A stretch of 64,000 nt of DNA from Lingula anatina (GCF_001039355.2 NW_019775658.1:451846-515845); one strand, 5' to 3'. Shown: positions 1-11,140, numbered from the stretch's first letter. Translations and numbers: made by a program. Notes: generated by a model from the sequence alone, not told the origin.

Positions 1-231
1 GCACCGTTTTCATTCTATGAAGATGGGTACTACTGAGGTTGGACAAGGGACAGTGAATATCATTCTTTTTTTGCGATATTGATTAAAGCCATTTATCAGT
101 CATTTAATGTTTTTAAAGCTTTAATTGTCCTCAGATAAGTTCCACAAGAAGAGATTCATGCACTTAAAATGAGTTCAAAATCCTGCTTTGGATTGCTTTA
201 AATTGAAACATTATTTCAAAGAAAGGTCCTG
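1..231 (+). repeat. Dispersed repeat, copy A (truncated by window edge)
   Basis: This stretch aligns in the same orientation with 56720-56950, inside an intron of the sulfotransferase gene. Shared blocks include AAGATGG at the 5' part, GTGAATAT, a block around AAAG(C/G)CCATTTATC and a block around AATTGTCCTCAGATAA. By eye roughly 70 percent of bases match with small indels. No coding capacity is evident. The family is not recognised. Confidence 0.6.
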
Positions 232-275
232 GAGAGTTTTTTTGTTTTTTTTTTTCTTTTTCTTTTACTAACAGC

Positions 276-629
276 CATGCTGAAAACTTTTCAGAATGGC
301 CAGTCATTTGGACTGGCAGTAATGAAAATTTTGCCGGACCGAATGGATTTTTGTCAGACCGAAAATCACCCTATTTGTTTGAGACAGATACTACCAGTAC
401 GATTAGGGTAGCTTACTTTGTTTGTGAATGTGATAGGTTTGAAACGGAAGGGAAAAAAACCTTGGGTTTCATATAATTTAATTAGTGAAGTATGTCGAAT
501 GATGACTGTAAATTCAAAATTGCGGTTCTTAAAACTCTTGTCGGTCCTTTGGACCGCCCAAGTCCAATTTTTTACCGGTCCAGACAAATTTTGCCAGTCA
601 TGACCGATCAGACCGACAGTTTCAGCATG
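276..629. mobile_element. Inverted-repeat MITE-like element
   Basis: The outer ends are CATGCTGAAA at 276-285 and its complement TTTCAGCATG at 620-629. Inside, long imperfect arms match: the left arm reads through CTGGCA...AAAATTTTGCCGGACCG and the right arm, reverse complemented, reads CTGGCAAAATTTGTCTGGACCG. Short ORFs on both strands here are by-products of the arms. No transposase is present, so the element would be non-autonomous. The superfamily is not assigned because no clear target-site duplication was found. Confidence 0.6.
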
Positions 630-1923
630 TCTGTATACTAAGATGTATGAAGCTGGCAACAATATCAACAAACTTTCTAGAACTGACTCACCTGATAATC
701 CTGAACTCTCTCAGACTAGTTGACCCCAAAGCTTTTATTACTTGCCAGCAAATAATCATTACCCAATCTTCCTGGAGCTGAAACGAGAGTAATACCAATG
801 TAACATCAACCGAGGAAGTGACTTTCATCTGCCTAACACTACAAATGTATTCTGAACAGTGCACTAGTACTAACACTGCCTTTCCATGAACACTTTGGTT
901 AACATAACAGATGATGTTATTTGTATACCTGTGTTATTCTAACAACTTTAAAAAGTGTTACGTTTCTAGGAGACTACAAATTCCACCAAAATTTACATAG
1001 TTCATGGGCAGCAAGGATCATCAGGTGGTAAATTTGATCTTTTTTTTTTTTTTTCAATATCAATTTATTGCATTTATCTGATAAGATATGATCATACAAA
1101 TTTTTCTGTCTTCAGACAAGTTTAATTAGAAGTGGTTAATATACCCAACATGTTTAAAATCCTACTCTTTGTCACTTAGCTATCCTTTACCTGGAATTAA
1201 TGTGTGCCCCTTTTGCTTAATTGTTAATTTGTCAACCCTCAACAAACTTGTATTAAATTTCATATTGAGTTGTATGGCCTTTTAGGGAGTATCAGTCATT
1301 ACTTCCTTGACATGATTTCAAAATTGCTGGCAATTCCCTCCAATGCTGCCTGTGCCAATAAGGTTAAAAATTGATGAAGCTTCCAGGAAAATTGCATAAG
1401 TGGTCATTTGTTGATCTACTGGTAACTTCTGTCTAGACTGCTGGTATGATTGCGTTAGAAATATCTGCACAAAGACGTATATTATGGATAGTGATCTATT
1501 CCCTACCTCCAATCTCACTCTACTAGGGGAAATATAGAAAAGGGTTAAAAATGTTCAATTTTCCATGGCAATACCATGATGTATATGCCCCGACTAGACA
1601 CCTCCTGCAGTTATAACCTGCAGTTTTTGTTTTTTTTTTCAAAATCATTTAGATCTGTGTGAAATTCAAAAGCAGACCAAGATAAACTCTTTTTAAAACT
1701 CATTCATTCATGAGAAGCCACTACTTCAAACTGAGAGTTTCCATGCAAGCAAATGGTTTTGAGAAGTCTCAGTTTCTCTACTAGTACTAGTTTTTATGTA
1801 GTACAATGAATTGTTCACTTTTTACATGTTACCCTTGCCAAAGAGGATGGCTTTTGATGAAAATTTTTGAGGGTATGTCAGATATGGCCTAAGAACGCAT
1901 TCAGAACAAGTTGATCTATGGAC
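630..1923. other. Intergenic, no gene seen
   Basis: AT-rich sequence with a poly-T run near 1038-1056 and another near 1627. I see no splice-flanked open frame, structured RNA or repeat match here. Confidence 0.5.
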
Positions 1924-1928
1924 TAAGG

Positions 1929-2094
1929 CAGGGGCGGATCCAGAGATATTTTTTGAAAGTCTTCCAAATGATCTTTGTTGGGCCATCCTCCATTTTTGAC
2001 CGACGAAAGAAAAAAAATGAGATACTAGTCTATGTAAACTTGAAATTCTGACCATCTTCCTGAAGACCCAGAAGACGGCCTCAATCTGCCCCTG
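1929..2094. mobile_element. hAT-like MITE nested in another MITE
   Basis: The element begins CAGGGGCGGATCCAGAG and ends in CTGCCCCTG, giving short terminal inverted repeats. It is flanked on both sides by TAAGG (1924-1928 and 2095-2099), a 5-bp target-site duplication. The related MITE at 5324-5553 carries the same junction uninterrupted, so it shows the empty site. CAGGGGCGGATCCAG-type termini are typical of hAT-related short elements, and some hAT groups make 5-bp rather than 8-bp duplications; that assignment is inference. A diverged relative lies at 3485-3614. Confidence 0.65.
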
Positions 2095-2099
2095 TAAGG

Positions 2100-2320
2100 G
2101 ACCATTCCCACAGATATTTGGATCGATCTATCTCCCTGGGAAGTCTCACAGAATTGTTTTTTATCAACTTAACCAGCTTAAATGTCTGTCACGCCTAGTT
2201 AAGCTGTTAGGGGGTAATTATCTTTAGCCCCTAGCTGATTCGTTAGGCGTGACACACATTTAAGCAGGTTAGTTGATAGCAATTTGGTGAGACTCCCCGG
2301 GGAGTTAGACCGATCCAAGC
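2100..2320. mobile_element. MITE family B, copy 1
   Basis: This is a near-palindromic element of about 220 bp. The left arm runs TTTGGATCGATCTATCTCCC and then a block around GCTTAAATGTCTGTCACGCC. The right arm is its imperfect reverse complement and ends GGTTAGTTGATAG...GAGACTCCCCGGGGAGTT...CGATCCAAGC. A better preserved relative lies at 5324-5553 in the opposite orientation, and a decayed one at 5060-5262. The left end, with its flank back to the TAAGG junction, was split by the hAT-like insertion at 1929-2094. Confidence 0.65.
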
Positions 2321-3102
2321 AAATCCTATGTTATACTTGTCCACTCCAGCCCATACTGAGGGTCCAATTTGTCCACCAACTCTCAAGCATCCACTATCAA
2401 TGCTGACAAATTTCTATGAGACAATGTTTCATTTGCCCAAGGAGCATAGGAGTGCTTTCTTTGAATCAATATAACACAATATGTAAAAACAGGATCTTAA
2501 ATTACCCTATTAATTTGTATTCAATTAACTACAAATATGAAGTGACAATAACTTATGTTAAAGGCTGGGGCTTTTCCAGAATAAGTCTCCAATCTCCTGT
2601 TTACTTCCTACTTTTTCATCTTTCAGATATCACAACTTAATCAAAGTGACAGTTCATGGAAATTTTTGTCTCTTATTTTCCCATTTATAGGCCTTTTTCT
2701 TTTTTTTTTTTTTTTTTTTTCCAAAGGAAGTGCGACACATTTATGTCACTATTAAAGAAAGAGCTATAACACAGGTGGAATGGTGGACTGGGTTTAACAG
2801 TGAACTCTAATTTTGGTCAATTTTTTTTTTTTTTCAACTCATGTTATTTGAACTCAACTCAAGTTATTTGAAAACTGCTTCCTGCACAGTGACTGTGGAC
2901 TGTTAAATAATAATGCTTCAATATCCTCACAAAAGGAAGGAGGGGACAGTCTTAAGTAACAATAGGCACCAATTAGGCCTCATTATCCCCTATTAAGGAG
3001 CAGTTACCTATGCAATCTTCACACAAGGCACAGTTTACATGTGCCAAATGTTCTCTAATTATATAATTTGATAGTCAGTGCTTACTGACCCAAGACTTCA
3101 GT
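2321..3102. other. Intergenic, no gene seen
   Basis: AT-rich sequence with poly-T runs near 2700-2720 and 2821-2835 and a short direct repeat of CTCAAGTTATTTGAA-type words near 2840-2875. No supported gene. Confidence 0.5.
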
Positions 3103-3300
3103 CCAGGGCTTTTACACTGGACAGCGTCCTTTCTGCATCCCGCAGTACAGTCTAATTTAAGAGTAAAACAAGATAATAATACTTTACATGCTGACAACTG
3201 GCCGATCATTGAGCATTCATTCTGCAACCAAAGTGATGCCAGTTTCATGGTCACACAAAGGACGCAGAAAGGACATTGTCAAGTGTAAAGGGGTTTTAGC
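3103..3300. mobile_element. Inverted-repeat MITE-like element
   Basis: The left arm contains TTTTACACTGGACAGCGTCC followed by TTTCTGCATCC. The right arm, reverse complemented, contains TTTACACTTGACAATGTCC followed by TTTCTGCGTCC. Total length is close to 200 bp with no coding capacity. The exact ends are uncertain by several bases, and no target-site duplication was established. Confidence 0.55.
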
Positions 3301-3484
3301 ATTAGTTTATACACAGGACGTATCCAAGCCACCACCACCCTGCCTCATCCCTGCATATAAGTAGTAACTGAATACATGACTTTAGTGTCTGGGAAGAAAA
3401 CACGGTAAAGAAATGCATGTACTGCATATACTACTTCAATTTTTTTCCTTACAAGTTTGATTAAAAGTCCCTTAAACTACAAAA

Positions 3485-3614
3485 TGGGGCGGGGTGGATC
3501 CAGAGCTATTTTCTGACAGTCTTTCCAAATTATCTTTGTTGATCCATAGATACCCATCAATGTAAACTTGAAAATCTGACCATCTTCCAGAAGACAGCCT
3601 AAATATGGCCCCTG
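3485..3614. mobile_element. Diverged copy of the hAT-like MITE
   Basis: It aligns with 1929-2094. Shared blocks are GGATCCAGAG near the left end, the TTCCAAAT(G/T)ATCTTTGTTG block, ATGTAAACTTGAAA, TCTGACCATCTTCC, and the terminus GGCCCCTG. The left end carries extra Gs and the interior is shorter. A run of about 16 Gs lies just beyond it near 3659-3675. Confidence 0.5.
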
Positions 3615-5059
3615 GGTCATTGCATGCACTACTGTAAAGCAAAAGTTGTGGGGAAGGTGGGGGGGGGGGGGGGGCAGAAGGGGTGACAGCAGAGAAAGTC
3701 TCATATAGGTTCACTTCCATATGAAAAGATAAAGGGACCCTTCACAATGAAGCTTCTCAATTAACACGCCTCCTCTTGTTTCAAACATACTCATATCATC
3801 TCCAGCTTTCCTATATTGTACTCAATGCCAGTAGAAGGTGTGTTAGTCTATTAGTCTGATTGCAATCGACGAATCCCCTTGGAGTTAACATGCATTAGCT
3901 AGTTTGACAAAATTAACTGTGAACTATCCCTAAGGATCTACAGAAATGACAATGCTCCTCTAAAATGCCCCCCCCCCCCCCAACCCCTCAAAAGGCAAAA
4001 CAAAACAACTGCTAAGACTACCTTTAAGTGCTGTATGAAGCTACTGATTGGAGAAAAAAGAAACAGATTTCATACAAGCTGGTTTAAATGCTTTCCTATC
4101 CAATCATACAAATTAATAAAAACCACCAACCAGATGAATGTGAGTTTAAGGTAAATAGCTTACGATACAGAATCGGAGCTCACTTCTGCTTGCTCTAATA
4201 AGTTGTGCAATTCTGCCAAATCAAAATTTTGTGTCAAAACTGACAAATTGGCAAAAGCCTCATAACATTAATCATTTTCTTCAGTCAGAGCTTGTAGCCC
4301 AAAGTGATATCAACATTTGGCAAAAAATTTCTTTACACTTGTGTGGAGCCTAGAGAAGGTATCTAATCAGTAATCTCCAGTCTTCCCATATTGAAAGTGT
4401 GCACTCTTTATACAACAAAAGACTGCAAATATGTATTTGTTGAACCTGCAATAGCATCTGTTATATATATATGCTGCCTAGTGTGGCTGGCTATATTTGC
4501 TTGGTCTAAAGCAGGGGTTATGTAATCATTAAGAGCATTAAGAGCTTAGCAGTGTGTTCATATAGCAGCCATATATCACCAGTGTTGTTACTGTCTGTAT
4601 ACCACCTGCTGTAGCACCAAGTGCAGACACTTCTAGCTGTAGACTACTAGAAAACCATATACCTTTCGAGACAATATATAAGGATAGAGTAATTCTCACT
4701 CTATCTATACAACCTGTAATACCCCCTTCCCTCCACCTTTCAACAGTCTAAATCCACCATAATATATTCCTCTTCCCTATCCCAGAAATGAACACCATTA
4801 CTTCAAGTTTGAAATACAGGGAGATTCCATCAAGAAAGCTAGTATGCCAAAGAGATGGGTATCTCTCCCCCCCCCCCTTTTCAGGACCTGCACCATTCCC
4901 TATAGACATAAGCTTCCTGATAACTATATGGAACAATGACCATCATGTCCCTTTGCCAGATCTTTGGGTGCATTCAGGTTCAGACATTGTACCAACTGGG
5001 GCAATCCAACTCTGTGGGGACTTTTTTTTTTTTTGATAAAGTGCAATCACTGTAATCAC
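3615..5059. other. Intergenic with homopolymer tracts, no gene seen
   Basis: Contains C tracts near 3967-3981 and 4867-4877 and a T tract near 5022-5034. Open frames here are short and low in complexity. No splice-flanked exon was found. Confidence 0.45.
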
Positions 5060-5262
5060 TTTTACTGTCTGACACACTTACTCGAACAGCTAAGGGATAA
5101 TTCAGCCGAGCACACAAGACAATTTTAACCATTAAATTTAAAATAACTATTAATTAAAATTACCCCCTGGCTGCTGGAGAAGGCATGTTGTATAATTAAC
5201 AGAATTAACCTGATAACACTGATTGCAGTTTAGCGAAACTCTCCAGAGTTGAATCGACCCAG
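5060..5262. mobile_element. MITE family B, decayed copy
   Basis: The right end reads AACCTGATAACACTGATTG then GAAACTCTCCAGAG and ATCGACCCA. This matches the right end of family B (GGTTAGTTGATAG, then GAGACTCCCCGGGGAG, then CGATCCA). The left part is much decayed but keeps an ACAGCTAAGGG-type central word. The call rests mainly on the right end. Confidence 0.35.
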
Positions 5263-5323
5263 CTAGTAGAATGTCTGACTCTGAATGCAGTCTTAGACTG
5301 AGTTCCCATACTTAGATCGACCC

Positions 5324-5553
5324 ATCTGGATTGACCTAACTCCCTGGGGGTTCATGCTAAATTGCTATCAGCTTAAGAGGCTGAAATGTCTGTCACGCCT
5401 ACTGAATCAGCTAGGGGTGAAGATAATTACCTCCTTACAGTTTTACTAGCCGTGACAGATGTTTAAGCTGGTAACCAGGTTAGTTTAATAGTCATTTAAT
5501 GAGACTCCCCAGGGAGATAGATCGATCCAAATATCTGTGGGAATGGTCCCTTA
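5324..5553. mobile_element. MITE family B, copy 2 (empty-site reference)
   Basis: The left arm reads TGGATTGACCTAACTCCCTG and AAATGTCTGTCACGCC. The right arm reads GCCGTGACAGATGTTTAAGC and then GAGACTCCCCAGGGAG and ATCGATCCAAATATCTGTGG. Its right flank GGAATGGTCCCTTAG is the reverse complement of CTAAGGGACCATTCC, the sequence that the hAT-like MITE interrupts at 1924-2104. Confidence 0.65.
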
Positions 5554-6979
5554 GTGTGGTATGTCTTCAAGGCATTACAGCCATCACAAAAGGCCTCCAG
5601 TATTGCTGTAATCAAGAATCTATTGTCATTTATCCAATTTGGGGGCTTGTTTTAAGCTGTACTATTAGATTCCACAATTTGGTGAAAAATGACTGGTACA
5701 GAGTAGGCTAACCTTCATGGCACACTTACAGCGTTATATGTCACAATGTGTGAACTCTTTTTTTTTTAATGATTATCATAGCCTCATTTCCCCTTCTATC
5801 TATTATATCCACAAAAGCATTTTGTTATAACTTCCTGCTGCAATGCATACTAGTATGTCTGTCCTTTTTTCTGAAGAAAGTGAACTACTGGTTCTATTGT
5901 TTTAGTTTTTTAATGATAATAAACACTTACTGTCTGTCCTATACCTTTTCTCGATTATGGTATCTTTTTTTGCGCTATGTCCTTCTTATGTTTTTTTTTT
6001 TTCCTTCGTTTCTTTTTCATAAATAATCGGGGAATAATTGTATCCTATTTATTCATGTATTTCCACATCTAAGCATACAGATGAGCAGTCATTTATATGC
6101 TCAATAATGCAACAGTCAGTCCTATGCACTATAAACCAAAATAATCAATAGTAAGCCATGGACAGGGCCTGCTAACCAGGAAACAGTTGTTAACAAAAGT
6201 GTACATTTAACCTTTTCAAATGTCATATTTCCCTTGAACAATGTGTCCTCATTAGTTTCTTGTCATTTAGATTTCTAGGTAACAGGATGATAATGGGGAT
6301 AGGCTAATTTCCCAAAAGGACAAAGAAAACCGAGAAAAAAATAGAAAAAAGCACATTTGGTACATGTTGCCAGTTGGATAAGATTTCAAAACCTTTCTTC
6401 TTTCAATTGATCCAGGTATGTGAATAACTATGAACGCTTCTCAACTTTTCACTTTTCATAAAAAATGTAGCTTTTACAGGGCACTGAGAGCATTTTATTA
6501 TTAATCAATATGTTACTATCATAAATTATTACAAAACTTGATATGCCATGCTGAAGCATTTAAAATTAATAAACTATAAAAAATGATATAACCAAACAGT
6601 TTTATAACGCCAAAAGGAGAACTTTGCTCAGAAAAAATGAAATTATAAAGAAAAGGTATAATAGTATGTGGTGTTTCCAGTCACTGATAAAGGTGAAACC
6701 AAATTTGGCAGTTGAGAGAAAATGTCACAAATCTAATTTAAATGTGTTTCACTGAGTATTTTATGAAGATAATTTGACTATACCTTCAAGCAGGGTATTT
6801 ATTTCAATATTAAAAAAAGTAGAACACTTTAAGTTATAAGCCTAGAATATTGAAAAAATTAAGTCTTTAATGCATCCTTCACACCTTTTATCGCAGTAGC
6901 TGCAACCAATTATTTTTAAAATTCCTCTTAAGGTAACATCATAAATATATTACCTACAATGATATGTTTGATCTACAAA

Positions 6980-6983
<4 letters not shown>
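5554..6983. other. Intergenic, no gene seen
   Basis: AT-rich spacer with T tracts near 5759-5768 and 5990-6002. Reading frames are rich in F, L and Y from T-rich sequence and are not credible genes. Confidence 0.5.

Positions 6984-7065
<82 letters not shown>
6984..7065. repeat. (AT)n microsatellite
   Basis: About 41 uninterrupted AT units. The YIYIYI open frame across it is a by-product of the repeat. Confidence 0.95.
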
Positions 7066-7071
<6 letters not shown>

Positions 7072-8469
7072 TAAAAGTTTTTTTTTTCTTCTTTCAATAT
7101 ATGGTTGTCAGAATTTTACTTTAACTTCTAAAATACTAAAAAAAAGCAATTATTTGCATTAATAAATAATAGCTTTTTTTTTTTAATGTAGGAGTTTAAG
7201 TACAATTTTGGCATCCATAATAAAAAAAAATTAATGAAACTTTTAACATTAATAAGCCCTAGACATGTCTGTAAAATGTTTCATGAAAAAAATTTAATGT
7301 TGATTCTTTTTATTAAGCAACAGTAACTGCTGAAATGTCAGTTCTACCAAGTCACTTGTCTGCAATGCTAAATAACTGATGTTAATGGTTTAATTTTTGT
7401 TAACTTAAAGGAAAAGAATACAGTGGCATCATTGCCGTATACATTTTTTTACAGTGCAAGCTTTTGTCCACTGTCATGTTACATCATTTTTATGTTGCTA
7501 TTAGTAAAACTTACTGAAAAGTAAAATATATTAATGTGAAGTGAGAATGCATTTAGAAATACAACAGAATGGAGTATCAATCCATTAGGTCAATTAAGTA
7601 GGTAAGGAGAGAATGACAGATAAACACATAACAAGCGCTAAGGAACTGATGGGTGGAGTAGGAAAATTCAATAATTGTATTCTTGTGGCAATGAAATCCT
7701 CTGTGCGACCTCTTTAACTTACAACTAAATAAAGGAATTGTGAGTACGATTCATTCCAAAATTGGATATCTACATAATACCCATATTACACAAAATCCGT
7801 TGGGTTACTGTGTAGTACAGAACCACAAAAGCTCCACTCTGTCATAGAGCTGATATTTTAACTGTCCGTGAAACTGAAATAGGTCCGCGGTTTACCAAAA
7901 GTATGAACACGCTGGACTGGAAAATTACTGTATATCCACGCGCTCTGCCGAGCTCAGCCACGTCGGAAAACTATCAAAATGTTGCAGATTTCAGTAACTG
8001 CTGGACTAGACGACCCAAATTTCATTTTATAAATGATCCATCAGAATAGAACTATACAATAATCCGGAAACATTTTGAATTTTATTATAAAACTGTTGTA
8101 CACGGCAGTGTCATGTTGCGCGCTGATGCTGCCGCTTGGACCCAACCAAGCATGTCGGCAGACGATAAATAATGAACGCTCGATTCTGACCCGAGTTAAA
8201 CGCATGTCTGGCCTTCGCAGTCCACACCAGAGAAACATTTTTATCTCATACTTTTCTAGCTAGTTTATTCTGCATGTATACGTCTAAGGACAGTAATGCA
8301 TGACACTGACAGTGTGCGGAATTCTTTATAGAACGACACATAAGAAGTTACCCGGCTTAAATCTGGCATATTGACATCTTGAACAAAGCATGCAATTCCC
8401 GTAGAACATATCAAAATCACCTACTTTTCAGAATAAGAATTTTCCAAGTAATAACTGTGCATACTTACC
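7066..8469. other. Spacer, partly CpG-containing; possible intron of the minus-strand gene starting near 8.5 kb
   Basis: 7066-7860 is plain AT-rich sequence. From about 7870 to 8230 CpG dinucleotides become frequent, for example GGTCCGCGG and CACGCGCTCTGCCGAG. Frames on both strands between 8041 and 8263 remain open but have no convincing paired splice sites, so no exon is called. Confidence 0.35.
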
Positions 8470-8513
8470 AGCAAATGTCAGTCATTCCTACGCCATTTTC
8501 TTCCCGCTTCATT
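8470..8513 (-). CDS. Candidate first coding exon of an unidentified minus-strand gene
   Basis: On the minus strand an ATG at 8513 opens MKREENGVGMTDIC and the frame runs into a consensus donor, CTG followed by GTAAGTATG, at 8469, leaving phase 2. The A at -3 of this ATG gives a fair start context. An upstream ATG at 8570 opens a 30-codon frame (MAGDQHIASKEHQG...) that stops at 8478, inside the exon, so it would act as an overlapping upstream ORF or as the true short product. The CAATATGGCCGG around 8570 and AAAATGGCG near 8500 resemble YY1-type start-site elements. No downstream exon was identified and the product is unknown. Confidence 0.3.
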
Positions 8514-8580
8514 TTCAAAACAAACACTCCCTTGATGCTCCTTGGAAGCAATGTGCTGATCACCGGCCATATTGACTTTT
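8490..8580 (-). promoter_or_regulatory. Two YY1-like elements at a putative transcription start
   Basis: Read on minus, CAATATGGCCGG (about 8563-8574) and AAAATGGCG (about 8497-8505) resemble the AANATGGC YY1 consensus, often found just downstream of animal transcription starts. They sit directly upstream of and within the candidate first exon. Functional use is inferred from motif and position only. Confidence 0.25.
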
Positions 8581-9018
8581 AAAGAGAATCTCGTAGGTCT
8601 CTGCTGTAATATATAATAAAGAACAGTATTTTATGTAAATACACAATCCAATCACTGTAATCCATCAAAAAGATTCGTGCTTAATTATTGTTTAATTACT
8701 GTATTAATCATGGAATGCATTATTGTAGTAAGCCTCGTAAAAGATCATAAAACATCATTACTGGTGGCAGACGATGAGTAAATTCTCCCAACATGCATGC
8801 CGTGTCACGGTGTCAGCTTGCGGTCACGCACGAGAATCATAGAAGTTGCGTTAATGCACACTGTTAAGTCAGACGCGGTGGGAAAGAAAATAAAAATAAA
8901 ATCGACCGATTAAAAAAAATAAACAAACATATGCATCTGAAAGAGAAAGTTATTTTGACATTTTTACATAAAAATTAATCAAAGCCAACTGTGTTTGATC
9001 CTTTCAAGACAACGCAAA
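8581..9018. other. Upstream spacer, no gene seen
   Basis: Contains CpG-bearing words such as CCGTGTCACGGTGTC near 8808 and GACGCGGTGGG near 8871. These may belong to the promoter area of the minus-strand exon at 8.5 kb. No gene was found. Confidence 0.35.
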
Positions 9019-9044
9019 GTGTGTGTGTGTGTGTGTGTGTGTGT
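9019..9044. repeat. (GT)n microsatellite
   Basis: Thirteen GT units, ending at the first TAGGCCTA octamer. A G-rich tract GGGGGGGAGGGGGGGG follows at 9060-9075. Confidence 0.9.
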
Positions 9045-9045
9045 A

Positions 9046-10012
9046 TAGGCCTAAGTGTTGGGGGGGAGGGGGGGGTAAAAAGGTTAACTTGAAAAAAGCC
9101 TTCCTGCACCTGTGTAACATTTATGAAGCCTAGACTTGCAAGGCGGGTCTTTAAAACTGCAAAAACCAAGGCCCAACTATTGAGATTAATTACTTAGGCC
9201 TAGACAAGTGCTTGCAGGGAAACATTTAAAATAGGGCCTTGGCCCTACTAGGCCGGTCAGCTATCATGTTGGACTTGTTATATAGCCCTAGCTAGTTGTT
9301 ATTTCAAATTTTATATATAAGCTTATCATTTTACCAACGCAGATACTCTAAAGTTTTTATGATTGGTATTTTAATAACACATCAAATTTTTAATGGCCTT
9401 TAGCCTACTTTTGATAAAACATAAAGGCCCCTTGAAGTGTGTTAGGCCTATGTTTATTTTTAATAGGCCTATTGACTTTTCTTCTTTATATGGGAAATCA
9501 TAAGTTTAAGATGTTGGCGTGTAAGTGAAAAAGTATCGGATAGGCGTTAAAGACTGGGGGTCTACTTGTACATAGGCCTACCCTCTACCAGGATGACAGA
9601 TATAAGGCCCTATAGGTAAGTTTTCAAAAGTCAGAGAATCAAATGACTATTTATCTAAAGACATAGGCCTATCTGTGAATATCTTGTGAAAAATCACTGT
9701 GTCGTCCTGGTGGGGGATACTAGTAGGCCTACACAAATTTGACCTACAATGCATACGGGATAAGATTCTCTTTCAAATAGCCTACCTACGTAACCCTTCA
9801 CGCTATTTAAAGTCATCAACAATCACGTTTTTCATTAAAAGAGCACCTAAGCGTTTCCAAATATATATTTCAACAAATAAATTTTAAAATGCCAGGACAT
9901 GGCATAGGGACTAGGTCACGTAAGTCACTTAATTTAGACCCAATTAATTGCTCATTTTGTCATTGTTAATAAGTCTAATTGATTATCATTTTTCAGTGGA
10001 CTGATAGGCCTA
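9046..10012. other. Cluster of the palindromic octamer TAGGCCTA
   Basis: Eight exact copies of TAGGCCTA start at 9046, 9195, 9443, 9464, 9573, 9664, 9724 and 10005, with near copies such as TAGGGCCTTGGCCCTA near 9231. Only one other exact copy was noticed in the window, near 35901. Spacing is irregular, so this is not a tandem repeat. No coding frame of note is present. Function is unknown. Confidence 0.7.
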
Positions 10013-10345
10013 CTGGGCAAGGTGACTGATATTATATATCATATCATACCGTTTTTAGAACTGAAAACTTAGATAAAAGAATCTGTAAATAAAAAAAATT
10101 CAAAAAGGCATTGGGTCATTCTTTGTAATAATTAAATTGTATAAAAAAGAAAAATTAATAATAATAATAATAATAAAAGTAATTTGATGTTTGGTTAAAG
10201 TTAACATCTGCTGTGATTGGGGTATTTTAAATTTTTGTTTGACTTTAAAATCGTATATTCAAATTTTAAATTTTAATTTAATTTAAAACAAATTCAAGTC
10301 AAACTCGCGAAACGAATCATTTCACTATGTTTATCTATTTATTTA

Positions 10346-10376
<31 letters not shown>

Positions 10377-11140
10377 TAACCAAAATATTGGTATAGCCTC
10401 TTGCGTTCGCAGTGGAATCCAGAATTTACCCTCTTTTACTAAAAACAAAAAAGAAGGAAAAAAAAAAACAGATTAACAAGACAAAAAAGCACCGATATGA
10501 AACTTTAATCTTTCATTCCCACCCCTACCGTCACTGTTAAAAATAAAAAAAACAATCAGTCAATTAATAAACCACAGAAAAAAGACGTCAGCAGTCGAAT
10601 GACAAAGTAAAAATCTATAAGGGGTAAATATACTTGTGGATTATCCTGCACGGATTACACAGATAGATTCCACTGTCTTCCGCCCCCTGCGCAATTAATT
10701 GTCTACATGTCACTGACGATCGTCCTAACATTACGTGATCTGCTGACAGCACCCTGTGCTATATAACAGACAAGGTATTACCCGTAAAGGCTACGAGTTA
10801 CTAATCCCCTACTCCCTCCCCCACCCACCCACCCCACCCTTCCTTACGCACACCTCCACTACCACCGCAACCATTATAACGTTCTCCCATTCACTCGGCA
10901 TTTTCGAAACAAACTAATTAGCTGTGCAGAAGGTTAACTACTCGTCGATTATATGATTATTTACTTATTTATAACTGATCTTCCCTGGAACAACGGTGTT
11001 TTCCCTAGCGAGAATCTCTTCATTGTATGTATCATTTCCCAAATGTTAAGAAACCCTCTAGCGTCTAGTGAAGAAGTTAAGAGTGACCTGCTCACGTCAG
11101 GCTGTACTCTTATGCGTACTTAAACAGACCCCAGCTCGAT
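10013..11140. other. Intergenic, no gene seen
   Basis: Includes a TAA run near 10158-10177, a TTTA-type tetranucleotide array at about 10328-10370 and C-rich words near 10806-10842. A TATATAA at 10760 has no convincing exon after it. Confidence 0.45.

Noticed and set aside
6959-7162. YIYIYI-containing frames here and at 13051, 24013, 45548 and 45770
   Set aside because: Translations of AT microsatellites.
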